A DNA stretch of 64,000 nucleotides, taken from the NCBI RefSeq assembly GCF_049341065.1, contig NZ_JBMPIX010000001.1:434001-498000 (forward strand). The letters run 5' to 3'. This stretch comes from Pacificoceanicola sp049341065 (lineage in GTDB: Bacteria > Pseudomonadota > Alphaproteobacteria > Rhodobacterales > Rhodobacteraceae). The notes below the pieces were generated by a model. That model did no database searches and was not told the origin of the DNA. It saw only the letters and a list, made by a program, of their open reading frames with translations. The translations under genes were made by a program, and so were the position numbers. How positions within the stretch are numbered: position 1 is the first letter of the stretch; the number at the start of each line of letters is the position of its first letter. Below are positions 51,870 to 60,742 of the stretch, in pieces.

Positions 51870-52922
51870 TTATTCCTTGGCGCAGTCCGGGACGGTATAG
51901 CCCGCCTCCTCCCATGCGGCGACGGCGCCGGGGTGATACTTCAAAGGGTTCACGCCACAAAAGCCCGAGGCCTCGGCATCCAGAACAGCGACATTGACGT
52001 TGGGCATATAGGCGGTCTTGGCTTTGAGGGCGTCGATCTGCGCAATGTACTCGGCCACCAGCGCCTTGGCCGTGTCAAAGGGCATGTCCTTGTTGACCAT
52101 ATCGGCAAAGGCGGTGCCCATGCCGCGGAACACTCCATCCTCCGAGATCAGGCGAATGCCCTTTCCATCGCCGTACCCCATGTCCTCCCATTTGACCACG
52201 ATCGGAACGTTGCCAGGGGCCTTGAAGATCTTTTGATACGCATCGCTTTCAAAAACATCTTTGGGGGTCGAGACCATGACGACATTGCCTGCCGCTTGCA
52301 TGGTGGTCACGCGCGGCGATGGGAAGGTCATCGGCACCACGAAAGCATCCATCGAGCCATCGACCAGAAGGGTCGGCAATTGGCCCCAGTTGGCTTGGTG
52401 GCCGGTGTAGTCTTCGCCGTCCTTCAGGCCAGCCGCGAGATAGATCGCCTGCCGGGCGTTGACCAGGGCGGCGCCGCGAGGCGGGCCGTTCCAGACGTTC
52501 TTGCCCTTCAGTTCGGCCCAGCTGCCGATGCCTTCGCTTTCCAGCGCGAAAAGTCCATAGGCACCCGCGTTATAGGGATAAAGTGCCCGAAGGTTCGCCG
52601 CCAGTGCCGCGCCATTTTCCCCCTGAGAGGCAAAAGGCCCGCGCCCCTGTTCCAGCAAGAACGCAAGGATCAGCGGAACCGAGGCGATGTCCGTGCGCCC
52701 CTCGGCAATGTTCACAACCGAGTTGGTCGCGGTCTGGCCTTCCTGCACCTGAAGGTTCGCGATGCCCGCGCCGCTGGCGATCTGGGCCATGTGCAGGATC
52801 GAGGCATGCGGGCTGTTGCCCGGGCTAGAGGTTTCGGCCGTCAGGTTGGCCTGTGCAAAGGCGCTGCTGGCCAGGGTGGCGGCCGTGCAAAGCGCGACAA
52901 AGCCTTTGGTCAGTGTGTTCAT
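51870..52922 (-). CDS. TAXI-family TRAP substrate-binding protein
   Basis: This 350-residue periplasmic protein has a signal peptide ending AFA at about residue 23. It shows TAXI-family features: an early LHMAQIASGAG, the segment EGRTDIASVPLILA, and LKGKNVWNGPPRGAALVNAR. TAXI proteins bind carboxylates such as glutamate or 2-oxoglutarate, but specificities vary. GGAGGAG precedes the ATG at 52922. Co-localisation with the sulfatase gene suggests that the ligand or its product is a sulfated or phosphonate compound. Confidence 0.9.
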   Translation of the reverse strand: MNTLTKGFVALCTAATLASSAFAQANLTAETSSPGNSPHASILHMAQIASGAGIANLQVQEGQTATNSVVNIAEGRTDIASVPLILAFLLEQGRGPFASQGENGAALAANLRALYPYNAGAYGLFALESEGIGSWAELKGKNVWNGPPRGAALVNARQAIYLAAGLKDGEDYTGHQANWGQLPTLLVDGSMDAFVVPMTFPSPRVTTMQAAGNVVMVSTPKDVFESDAYQKIFKAPGNVPIVVKWEDMGYGDGKGIRLISEDGVFRGMGTAFADMVNKDMPFDTAKALVAEYIAQIDALKAKTAYMPNVNVAVLDAEASGFCGVNPLKYHPGAVAAWEEAGYTVPDCAKE

Positions 52923-52983
52923 GGTGTCTCCTCCCATTTTGGTTTTGCCGGGGCGCCTCCTCAAACGTCCCGGCGGGGCAGGG

Positions 52984-54663
52984 CTAGTGGCCCGGCCCTT
53001 GTTTCATGTCGGGTGCCTTGCGGCCCCGGTATTTCACGGTCAGTTCCAGTGCCGTGTCATTCTCGTCATAGACGCCGATCACCACGCCGCGTTTGCGGGT
53101 CTTGGTGCGCATCTCGATCAATTGTTCCTCGGACCGGGTGGTGCGCTGCGACTGGCGGCGAGTCCATGCGAACAGCTTGTCGTACATCTGCGCGATGATA
53201 TCGGCATGCTCGACACTGTCACCCAGATCGGTCAGCTCTTGCGGGTCGTTTTCCAGATCGAACAGCATGGGGCGGTGGCCCCCTTCAAAGTGCGACAGTT
53301 TCCAGCGTTTGTCAGCAACCATGAACATCACGGCGTCGCGTACGGCGATATGGTTTATATGGGCGACCGGCGTGGCAGAGAAATCATATTCGCAAATCAC
53401 ATAGTCGCGCCGGGTGTCCGTCGCGGTGCCATGCAGGATTGGCAGCAGGCTTTCACCTTCGAGGATGTGATAGGCCGGTTTGCCCCCCGCCACTTCGACA
53501 AAGGTCGGGGCAAGGTCGATGCATTCGACCAGCGCATCGCAAACCTTGCCGCGAGTGCTGTCGGCCTCGGGGGAGGGGTCGTAGATGATCAGCGGCACGC
53601 GCGTGCTGGTGTCGTGGAAAAAGGTCTTTTCCCCCATCCAGTGATCGCCCAGAAAATCCCCGTGGTCCGATGTCAGGACGATCATCGTGTCCTGCATCCG
53701 CCCGGTGTCTTCAAGCCATTTGAACAGGCGACCCATCTGGTCGTCGGCCTGTTTGATCAGCCCCATGTAGGCCGGGATCACCGCATCGCGAACGTCTTGG
53801 CGCGAAAATGTCTCGCCGACCTTGGTGTCCATGAAGGCCTTGAAGACTGGATGGGCGTTCTGGCGTTCGCTGTCGCTGCGCACCACCGGCAGCACATGTT
53901 CGGGGCCGAACATGCTCGCATAGGGTTCGGGCACGATATAGGGCCAATGCGGCTTGATATAGGACAGATGGTAGCACCAAGGGCCGTCGTGCTGTTCCAT
54001 AAAGGCCATGCCGCGTCCGGTCAGATAGGGGGTTTCGCTGTCCTCTTCGGCGATATTTGCAGGTTCGGGCGAATTTTTCAGGAACCAGCCGGACAGCACA
54101 TTGCCGTCCTCGTCCAAGCCCGAGTTGGCAAAGTCGTGCCAGGGGTTGTCGCTTTCATAACCCTTGGCGCGCAGGTATTTGTTGTACTCTTTCGCGCCAT
54201 CGGGATCGTAAGAGCCATCCGGTCCTTCCGGCAGCATGCCGTCGTCGCGCTCGAACACGTCAAAGCCGCATTCCGACACGCGCGCGCCGATGATCGAATC
54301 CGGCGCAAGTCCCAGGCGGGCCATGCCCTCTTCGTCGGCGCGCATATGGGTCTTGCCGACAAGAAAGCAATCCATGCCATTGTCGCGCAGATGATCGCCC
54401 ATGGTGCGCTCGCCAACCTTCAGCGGGATGCCGTTCCAACTGGCGCCATGACTGTGCACATAGCGTCCGGTATAGGTGCTCATCCGGCTGCTGCCACAGA
54501 TCGGAGACTGGATATAGGCGCGGGTAAAGCGCATGCCCATCTGCGCCAATCGGTCAATATTCGGTGTTTTCAGATGTGGATGGCCATAACAGCTCAGGTA
54601 ATCCCAGCGCAGCTGGTCGAACATGATGAACAGAACGTTTTTTGCTTTGGCCAAAGTCCCCAT
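52984..54663 (-). CDS. Formylglycine-dependent sulfatase / phosphonate monoester hydrolase
   Basis: This 559-residue enzyme belongs to the alkaline-phosphatase superfamily. Metal-site MFDQLRWD (Asp16), the activation motif ICGSSRMSTYTGR (Cys56 to be converted to formylglycine; Ser58, Arg60) and TSDHGDFLGDHWMGEKTFFHD match sulfatases. The overall pattern is close to phosphonate monoester hydrolases, which also cleave sulfate esters. No signal peptide is seen, so it is cytoplasmic. The substrate is probably brought in by the adjacent TRAP system. No formylglycine-generating enzyme is encoded in the window. Confidence 0.88.
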   Translation of the reverse strand: MGTLAKAKNVLFIMFDQLRWDYLSCYGHPHLKTPNIDRLAQMGMRFTRAYIQSPICGSSRMSTYTGRYVHSHGASWNGIPLKVGERTMGDHLRDNGMDCFLVGKTHMRADEEGMARLGLAPDSIIGARVSECGFDVFERDDGMLPEGPDGSYDPDGAKEYNKYLRAKGYESDNPWHDFANSGLDEDGNVLSGWFLKNSPEPANIAEEDSETPYLTGRGMAFMEQHDGPWCYHLSYIKPHWPYIVPEPYASMFGPEHVLPVVRSDSERQNAHPVFKAFMDTKVGETFSRQDVRDAVIPAYMGLIKQADDQMGRLFKWLEDTGRMQDTMIVLTSDHGDFLGDHWMGEKTFFHDTSTRVPLIIYDPSPEADSTRGKVCDALVECIDLAPTFVEVAGGKPAYHILEGESLLPILHGTATDTRRDYVICEYDFSATPVAHINHIAVRDAVMFMVADKRWKLSHFEGGHRPMLFDLENDPQELTDLGDSVEHADIIAQMYDKLFAWTRRQSQRTTRSEEQLIEMRTKTRKRGVVIGVYDENDTALELTVKYRGRKAPDMKQGPGH

Positions 54664-54707
54664 CTCCTTTCTGCGTTGCAGAACAGGAGTCCCATCCTAG
54701 AAGTCCA

Positions 54708-54741
54708 TTTTGGCAGACTGAGGGAAATTTGGGCAGATTGA
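54708..54741. promoter_or_regulatory. Paired direct repeats upstream of the sulfatase gene
   Basis: TTTGGCAGACTGA (54709-54721) and TTTGGGCAGATTGA (54728-54741) are near-identical and phased 20 bases apart (two helical turns). They lie between lysR and the sulfatase gene in an otherwise A/T-rich strip. This is a plausible activator site for the LysR protein encoded next door. Confidence 0.5.
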
Positions 54742-54775
54742 AAATAATCTTTTGAGTTTAGCTATAGCGATTTTG

Positions 54776-55693
54776 TTATGACAGCCCCTGTGCAGTCACT
54801 TCGTCCCGGATGGTTTGCATCAGCAGCCCCGCCGTTGCCGAGACGCCGCGCGCTGCAGGCGTGGTCAGCCCCACCGATCCCATCAGGGCCCCGGCGGCAA
54901 AATCCAGCCGGATGACGTCCCCTGCATCCAGTTCCCGCCGCAACGCGCCAAGGGGATGGCAGGCGATGGCATCGCTCATGGTGATGTAATTGCGGCCAAA
55001 TTCGAATGACAGGGTTTCGATGAGGTTGGAAAAGCGCTGGATGCCCTGTCCAATGACAAAGCGGTCGATCTCGGCCCGGATGATGGTGCCAGAGGTGGGC
55101 AAGACAACCTCGTGGCGGTCAATCTCCTGTATGCTCAGGTTGCGCCTTGAGGCCAGCGGATGCCCGGCGCGGGCGAAAAAGACCAGAGGTTCGGAAAACA
55201 GATGCTCGAAATTCATCCCGTGCATGTGCTCGGCAGACAAGAGCCGGCCAAAGCCGAAGTCGATCTCGCTGTTTGTCAGATAAGTTTTCAACCCTCCGAT
55301 TGTGGCGGTGAGGAAATTCAGATCGACCTCGGGTTTGATGGATTTGAACCGCCGGACGGCTCCGGGCATGATCATGCGCACTACGTTGGGCAGCACATAG
55401 GCGGTGACGCGGTGGTCGCCGACTTCGTTGCGCAGCATGTCAAAGCCACGGTCGAGCTGGTCTATCCCGCCGGAGACATAGGTGAACAGCGTCCGGCCAG
55501 CCTCGTTCAGAACCAGCCCTTGGGCGCTTCGGTCAAACAAGGGCGTGCCGATCTCGTCCTCAAGTTCGCGCAGACTGCGCGAGACACCGGGTTGCACCGT
55601 GCCAAGCGCTTCGGCGGCCTTGGTGGCGCTGCCGTGGCGGGCAACGGCCAGAAAGCAGCGCAGGTGGCGCATTCGGATGTGGGATAACGCCAT
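54776..55693 (-). CDS. LysR-type transcriptional regulator
   Basis: This 305-residue LysR protein has its helix-turn-helix at about residues 8-45 (LRCFLAVARHGSATKAAEAL) and a C-terminal effector domain. It is encoded on the same strand as, and 112 bases upstream of, the sulfatase-TRAP genes, rather than divergently. The direct repeats in that gap make it the likely regulator of those genes. Confidence 0.88.
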   Translation of the reverse strand: MALSHIRMRHLRCFLAVARHGSATKAAEALGTVQPGVSRSLRELEDEIGTPLFDRSAQGLVLNEAGRTLFTYVSGGIDQLDRGFDMLRNEVGDHRVTAYVLPNVVRMIMPGAVRRFKSIKPEVDLNFLTATIGGLKTYLTNSEIDFGFGRLLSAEHMHGMNFEHLFSEPLVFFARAGHPLASRRNLSIQEIDRHEVVLPTSGTIIRAEIDRFVIGQGIQRFSNLIETLSFEFGRNYITMSDAIACHPLGALRRELDAGDVIRLDFAAGALMGSVGLTTPAARGVSATAGLLMQTIRDEVTAQGLS

Positions 55694-55766
55694 GACAGGG
55701 GCCTCTTGCAGATCGTTCGGGGCCCAATGTCACGGCAAAGGCAACGGGGGGCAATCCCCACATGTG

Positions 55767-56585
55767 TCAGCCCAGCTCCAGCGTCGCGGTGGCGTAGAAC
55801 GGCGTCTGCGCGCGGGTGGTCAGTGCAGGGCGGTACATCCGAGCAGTTTCAAAGCTGGGTGCAAAACCGCGATCGATCAACAATTCCGCCAGCCCGGAGG
55901 AGGTGTCAGGCAGATCGATATAGAGGCTGCCCGTCGGCAAGCCTTCGGGGAGGCTGGACAAAAGCGCCAGAGCTGCTTGGGCATCCTGCGCCACCAGCGG
56001 GCCGATCTTTACCCCCTCGCGGCAGGCGCGGAAGGTGGCGTAATCGCCGCCGGGCAACAGGACAGTCTTGCGCGTGGCGGTATTGGTGAACCATGCGCGG
56101 GCAAAGCGGGGACGGTCCGCACCGCAGGCGCGCTTGTCTGCGGCGCAGAGGTGATCCAGATCGGCCGTCGTGGCAAGCCGCGCCAAAGGCTTTTCGGCCT
56201 TGGGAAGTGTGCCGTGATAGCGGGTTGTCTTGCCGCTCGATTCAAAGCCCGATTTGGCATAATTGGCCTGTTGGTCCGGGACCCCATCCAGCCCAATGCG
56301 GCGGGCGCCCGCGTGGGCGATCCCCGCATCCCAGACGGCGATCCCGTGACCTTGCCCGCGCCAGTCGGGCGCTGCGATGTACAGCCCGAGAAAGGCAAAG
56401 CTCTCACTGTGATTGACCACTGAAACAGCGGCGACCGGCTGGCCGTCGATCTCATTCAGAAAAAAACCGTCGGGGTCAGCGGCGTAAAACGCCTCGGCAT
56501 CGTCAAGCCCGGGGTTCCAGCCTTCGGCGGCGGCCCAGTCCAGCACCATCTTCAGATCGTCCAGGGTCATGCGGCGCGTGGTCAT
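55767..56585 (-). CDS. GNAT-family N-acetyltransferase
   Basis: This 272-residue protein has an N-terminal GNAT domain with the acetyl-CoA loop APDWRGQGHGIAVWD (about residues 87-101). A second, YitH-like domain (about residues 150-265) contains CREGVKIGPLVAQD and FETARMYRPA. The acceptor is unknown. Its ATG overlaps the stop codon of the GntR regulator gene, so the two are co-expressed. Confidence 0.82.
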   Translation of the reverse strand: MTTRRMTLDDLKMVLDWAAAEGWNPGLDDAEAFYAADPDGFFLNEIDGQPVAAVSVVNHSESFAFLGLYIAAPDWRGQGHGIAVWDAGIAHAGARRIGLDGVPDQQANYAKSGFESSGKTTRYHGTLPKAEKPLARLATTADLDHLCAADKRACGADRPRFARAWFTNTATRKTVLLPGGDYATFRACREGVKIGPLVAQDAQAALALLSSLPEGLPTGSLYIDLPDTSSGLAELLIDRGFAPSFETARMYRPALTTRAQTPFYATATLELG

Positions 56586-57256
56586 GGGCTGAGGGCCTCT
56601 TTCAAGGATTTCGGGGCGGCCTGCACCGACCGCAGGTTCAACGCCGTGTGCAGATCGACAAGGTGCGAGCGCATGAGTTCCTCGGCGGCCTGACCGTCGC
56701 CTTCGGCGATGGCCTTGATCAGCGCGTCATGGGCGTGGCTTTCGCAAAGCGCGCTTTCACGCCGCCAATAGAGCGCAATGATCAGCGACGACCGCGCAAT
56801 AAGGGCTTCGATGAATCTGGCGATGGTAGCCTGTCCGGCGATACGTGCGATTTCGATATGAAACAATCCCGACAGATGCAGCGCGCGGCCGTGGTCATTG
56901 GCGTGCAGGGCGGCGTGCTCGTCCTCGATATGGCGGCGCAGTGTGTCGATCTCGGCGGCGGTGGCGTTTTGCGCGGCGCTGCGCGCGGTGCGCGGCTCCA
57001 GCAGTTCGCGCGCCTCAAAGACCTCGTGCGCTTCGGTGGGCGAGGGCTGCGCGACGAAAGCCCCGCGATTGCGCTGGATGGTCACCAGTTGGATATGCGC
57101 AAGGCTTTGCAATGCGCTGCGCACGATGGTCCGCGAGACGCCGTAAATCTCGCCCAGTTCATCCTCGCCCAGCTTTGTGCCCGGGGCGAGGCGATGTTCA
57201 TGGATGGCAAGGGACAAGGCTCGCGCAACGATCTCGCTTGAGGCTGAGGGTTTCAT
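56582..57256 (-). CDS. GntR/FadR-type regulator next to the polyamine-type ABC operon
   Basis: This 224-residue regulator has a winged helix-turn-helix (IYGVSRTIVRSALQSLAHIQ, about residues 34-53) and a C-terminal FCD ligand-binding domain. It diverges from the ABC-racemase operon and is coupled to the GNAT gene. A perfect palindrome of the FadR-subfamily type lies in the divergent gap at 57376, making autoregulation and control of the transporter likely. Confidence 0.88.
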   Translation of the reverse strand: MKPSASSEIVARALSLAIHEHRLAPGTKLGEDELGEIYGVSRTIVRSALQSLAHIQLVTIQRNRGAFVAQPSPTEAHEVFEARELLEPRTARSAAQNATAAEIDTLRRHIEDEHAALHANDHGRALHLSGLFHIEIARIAGQATIARFIEALIARSSLIIALYWRRESALCESHAHDALIKAIAEGDGQAAEELMRSHLVDLHTALNLRSVQAAPKSLKEALSP

Positions 57257-57375
57257 ACAGGTTCACACTACTATTTTGCTTGCCAGCCCGGGCTCCGGGC
57301 CGCCTTGGGAATCGGTTTGGCAGAGCGCGCCTTGTATCTCAACCCTTGCGATTGTTGTGTGCGGTCCGCTTGCTG

Positions 57376-57387
57376 ATTGTATACAAT
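57376..57387. promoter_or_regulatory. GntR-type operator palindrome
   Basis: ATTGTATACAAT is a perfect 12-base palindrome in the 275-base gap between the divergent gntR and ABC genes. The TTGTATACAA core is typical of operators of FCD-type GntR regulators. Apart from this site and promoters, I see nothing else in 57257-57531. Confidence 0.65.
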
Positions 57388-57531
57388 GTTGCGCACAGAA
57401 ATTCAGCATCAGCCCGTGCGGTTGCATCAATTTTCATCAAACTCAAGCATGTCGGCGGAATGCCCGGCGGCTTTTGTTGCCCGAACTGGGGCAAGTCGCG
57501 CTGTTTCTAGCTCAGGACCTTGGAGACGGGC

Positions 57532-58524
57532 ATGACAACGACAGCGCAGCGGCAGGATCTGGAACTGGTTTCGGTGACGAAACGCTTTGGCGAGGCTTTG
57601 GCGGTTGATACCGTCAGCCATCATTTCAAGCACGCCTCTTATACGTGTTTTCTGGGGCCGTCGGGCTGCGGCAAATCTTCGACCCTGCGGATGATTGCCG
57701 GACATGAAAGCGTCACGGAAGGGTCAATCCTGCTGGCGGGGCGCGACATCTCAAAATTGCCACCTGCGCAGCGCGGCACGGCGATGATGTTCCAGAACTA
57801 CGCCCTGTTCCCGCACCTGAGCGTTCTGGACAACGTGGCTTTCAGTCAGAAGATGGCCGGGGTGGATGCGCCCACCCGCCGCAAGACTGCGGGTGAGATG
57901 CTGGAACTCGTGGACATGACGGCGCTGGCCGACCGTCTGCCAGACCAGCTTTCCGGCGGTCAGCAACAGCGTGTAGCGCTTGCGCGCGCTTTGATCACGC
58001 GGCCGCAGGTGCTGTTGCTCGACGAACCCCTGTCGGCGCTGGACCCTTTCCTGCGCATCCGGATGCGAAGCGAATTGCGCCGTCTGCAGCAGGAATTGGG
58101 GATCAGCTTTGTGCATGTCACCCACGGGCAGGACGAGGCTCTGGCACTGGCCGATGAGATCGTCGTGATGAACAACGCCAAGATCGAACAGGCCGGTCCC
58201 GCGCGTGAGGTTTTCAATGCGCCGAAAACCGCCTTTGTGGCGCGGTTCATGGGCGGACATAACGTGCTGGCTTTGCCCGAAGGACAATTTGCCATCCGCT
58301 CCGATGATGTCGGTCTTGGTGTGCCGGGGCAGGGACAGCAGGACGCCACAGTCACCGGGGTCGAATACCAGGGCACGCACGTCAGCGTCGCCGCGCGCAT
58401 TGCCGGCGATCAAGAGGTGATCGTGCTGATGCCGGACCAACACTTTTTTGAGCAACCGAAAAACCCGGGCGACACCGTCGGTCTGATCTGGGACGCCGAA
58501 AAACTTCACCGATTGACGGCCTGA
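57532..58524 (+). CDS. ABC transporter ATP-binding protein (PotA-like)
   Basis: This 330-residue ATPase of a polyamine/ferric-type importer has Walker A GPSGCGKS (residues 42-49), Q-loop FQNYALFPH, signature LSGGQQQR, Walker B LLLDEPLSALD and a C-terminal TOBE domain (about residues 240-330). The ATG at 57532 is preferred, with TTGGAG just upstream; an in-frame TTG overlaps that site. It opens a five-gene operon. Confidence 0.93.
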   Translation: MTTTAQRQDLELVSVTKRFGEALAVDTVSHHFKHASYTCFLGPSGCGKSSTLRMIAGHESVTEGSILLAGRDISKLPPAQRGTAMMFQNYALFPHLSVLDNVAFSQKMAGVDAPTRRKTAGEMLELVDMTALADRLPDQLSGGQQQRVALARALITRPQVLLLDEPLSALDPFLRIRMRSELRRLQQELGISFVHVTHGQDEALALADEIVVMNNAKIEQAGPAREVFNAPKTAFVARFMGGHNVLALPEGQFAIRSDDVGLGVPGQGQQDATVTGVEYQGTHVSVAARIAGDQEVIVLMPDQHFFEQPKNPGDTVGLIWDAEKLHRLTA

Positions 58525-58563
58525 GACCCAACCAGAGCTGAGCTTCCAACCAGGAGAGAGACA

Positions 58564-59823
58564 ATGACAAAGATTTCCAGAAGAAACGTCCTGAAGGGCG
58601 GCGCGGCCTTTGCAGCGGGCAGCACCCTTGGCGCCCCGATGATCTGGGCGCAGAACATCAAGGACGTGACCCTGCGCCAGTTCGGCACCGGGGTGTCGAA
58701 CCTCAACGAGGTGGCGCAGAAGGTCAAGGAAGACCTCGGCTTTACGCTTGAGATGACGGCGCTGGATTCCGATAGTGTGACCCAGCGCGCGGCGACCCAG
58801 CCGGGCAGCTTTGACATCGCCGATATCGAATACTGGATCTGCAAAAAGGTCTGGCCGACCGGCAACCTGCAGGCGATGGATACCTCCAAGATCAAGAACT
58901 ATGACAAGATCGTCGGCATCTTCCGCAGCGGCAAACTGACCCCCGACAGCGAGATCGCGCAAGGCACTGCGCCGCACACGGTTGGCTTTACCTCCGGTCC
59001 GGATGGCACCGATTTCGTGCAGGAAGAATCCGGTTGGATGACTCTGATCCCCACGATCTACAACGCCGACACACTGGGCATCCGGCCAGATCTGATCGGC
59101 CGCCCGATTAAGAACTGGTCGGAACTGCTGAACCCCGACTTCAAGGGCAAGGCCTCGATCCTCGACATTTCGTCGATCGGGATCATGGACATGGCGATGG
59201 TGGTCGAGTCGATGGGCGAATACACCTACCCGGACAAGGGCAACATGACCCGTGAAGAGATTGATCTGACGATGAAAATCTTCACCGAAGCCAAGAAGAA
59301 TGGCCAGTTCCGCGCCTTCTGGAAGTCCTTCGACGAAAGCGTCAACCTGATGGCCTCAGGCGAGGTGGTGATCCAGTCGATGTGGTCGCCCGCGATCACC
59401 GCTGTCAAATCTAAAGGCATCGATTGCGTCTACCAGCCGCTGGAAGAGGGCTATCGTTCCTGGGGTGGCGGTATCGGCCTGTCGGCGGCACTGACCGGGC
59501 TGGAGCGCGACGCGGCCTATGAATACATCAACTGGTACCTCGATGGCTGGGTCGGCGGCTTCCTGATGCGTCAAGGCTATTACTCGGCCGTGCCGGAAAC
59601 CTCCAAGAACTACATGTCCGAAAACGAGTGGGGCTATTGGTTCGAAGGCAAGGAAGCCACCGACACCATCACCTCGCCCTTTGGTGATCCGCTGGCCAAG
59701 GCCGGAGAGATCCGCGATGGCGGTTCGTTCTATGACCGCATGGGCTCGGTCGCCTGCTGGAACGCCGTCATGGACGAAAACCAGTACATGGTCCGCAAGT
59801 GGAACGAGTTTATCGCCGCTTGA
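58564..59823 (+). CDS. ABC transporter substrate-binding protein (PotD-like, Tat-exported)
   Basis: This 419-residue periplasmic binding protein has a twin-arginine signal (SRRNVLKG at residues 5-12, cleavage after WAQ or nearby). The body resembles spermidine/putrescine-type family 1 proteins (FDIADIEYWICKKVW, GEVVIQSMWSPAI). Tat export and the downstream racemase hint at an amino-acid-derived or N-heterocyclic ligand, which is inference. Confidence 0.9.
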   Translation: MTKISRRNVLKGGAAFAAGSTLGAPMIWAQNIKDVTLRQFGTGVSNLNEVAQKVKEDLGFTLEMTALDSDSVTQRAATQPGSFDIADIEYWICKKVWPTGNLQAMDTSKIKNYDKIVGIFRSGKLTPDSEIAQGTAPHTVGFTSGPDGTDFVQEESGWMTLIPTIYNADTLGIRPDLIGRPIKNWSELLNPDFKGKASILDISSIGIMDMAMVVESMGEYTYPDKGNMTREEIDLTMKIFTEAKKNGQFRAFWKSFDESVNLMASGEVVIQSMWSPAITAVKSKGIDCVYQPLEEGYRSWGGGIGLSAALTGLERDAAYEYINWYLDGWVGGFLMRQGYYSAVPETSKNYMSENEWGYWFEGKEATDTITSPFGDPLAKAGEIRDGGSFYDRMGSVACWNAVMDENQYMVRKWNEFIAA

Positions 59824-59876
59824 TCGTACAACCGGGGGCGCCAAGTTGGCGTCCCCATCCTAACCGCCGGGGTCTC

Positions 59877-60740
59877 ATGGAAAGCGTTCTCAAAAACAAG
59901 ACAGTCAGCGGCTGGCTGATGGTCTCGCCCCTCGCGGCGATCCTGATCTTTTTCCTTGTGCTCCCGATCATCATGATCGTCGTGGTCAGCTTTTGGCGCG
60001 CCACGGAATTCTCGATCATCCCGGCCTTTGTCTGGGAAAATTACCAGTTTCTCTTCGGCTCGGAAGTGACCTACCGGGTGTTTCTCAACACCTTCAAATA
60101 CGCAGCCATCACATGGGCCCTGACGCTGAGCATTGGGTTCACGGTGGCCTATTTCCTGGCCTTCCACGTGCGTACACAGACATGGCAGATCGCGCTTTTC
60201 CTGCTGTGTACGATCCCGTTCTGGACCTCGAACATCATCCGGATGATCAGCTGGATTCCCTTTCTGGGGCGCAATGGCATCGCCAACTCGGCGCTGATCT
60301 CATGGGGTGTGGTGGATGAACCGCTTGAGTGGCTTTTGTTCAGTGATTTCGCGGTGATACTGGCCTTTGTTCACCTTTATACGCTGTTCATGGTCGTGCC
60401 GATCTTCAACACGATGATGCGCATTGACAAAAGCCTGATAGAAGCGGCGCGCGATGCCGGGGCAAATGGCGCGCAGATCCTGTGGAACGTGATCATCCCG
60501 CTGACCAAGCCGGGCATCATGATCGGCACGATCTTTGTGGTCACGCTTGTGATGGGTGATTTCATCACGGTGCGCTTCATGTCGGGCAGCCAGTCGGCCA
60601 ATGTCGGGCGGCTGATCTCGAATGACATCGCCTTGCTGGCCTATCCTTCGGCCTCGGCCACCGCCGTTGTTCTGTTGCTGACGGTGCTGATCGTCATCGG
60701 CATCCTCTTGCGTTTCGTCGACATCCGGAAGGAGTTGTAA
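59877..60740 (+). CDS. ABC transporter permease (PotB-like)
   Basis: This 287-residue permease has about six membrane segments and the coupling motif EAARDAGANGAQILWNVIIPL near residue 195. The ATG at 59877 is chosen; an open frame begins earlier but overlaps the binding-protein gene. It pairs with the next gene, two bases downstream. Confidence 0.91.
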   Translation: MESVLKNKTVSGWLMVSPLAAILIFFLVLPIIMIVVVSFWRATEFSIIPAFVWENYQFLFGSEVTYRVFLNTFKYAAITWALTLSIGFTVAYFLAFHVRTQTWQIALFLLCTIPFWTSNIIRMISWIPFLGRNGIANSALISWGVVDEPLEWLLFSDFAVILAFVHLYTLFMVVPIFNTMMRIDKSLIEAARDAGANGAQILWNVIIPLTKPGIMIGTIFVVTLVMGDFITVRFMSGSQSANVGRLISNDIALLAYPSASATAVVLLLTVLIVIGILLRFVDIRKEL

Positions 60741-60742
60741 CC

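Noticed and set aside
52762..54741. Plus-strand frame of about 660 codons opposite the sulfatase gene
   Set aside because: It is antisense to a clear sulfatase with intact active site, and no independent coding signal is seen.
56845..57510. Plus-strand frame crossing into the GntR-ABC intergenic gap
   Set aside because: It overlaps the regulator gene in antisense and the operator region. It is arginine-rich with no family resemblance.
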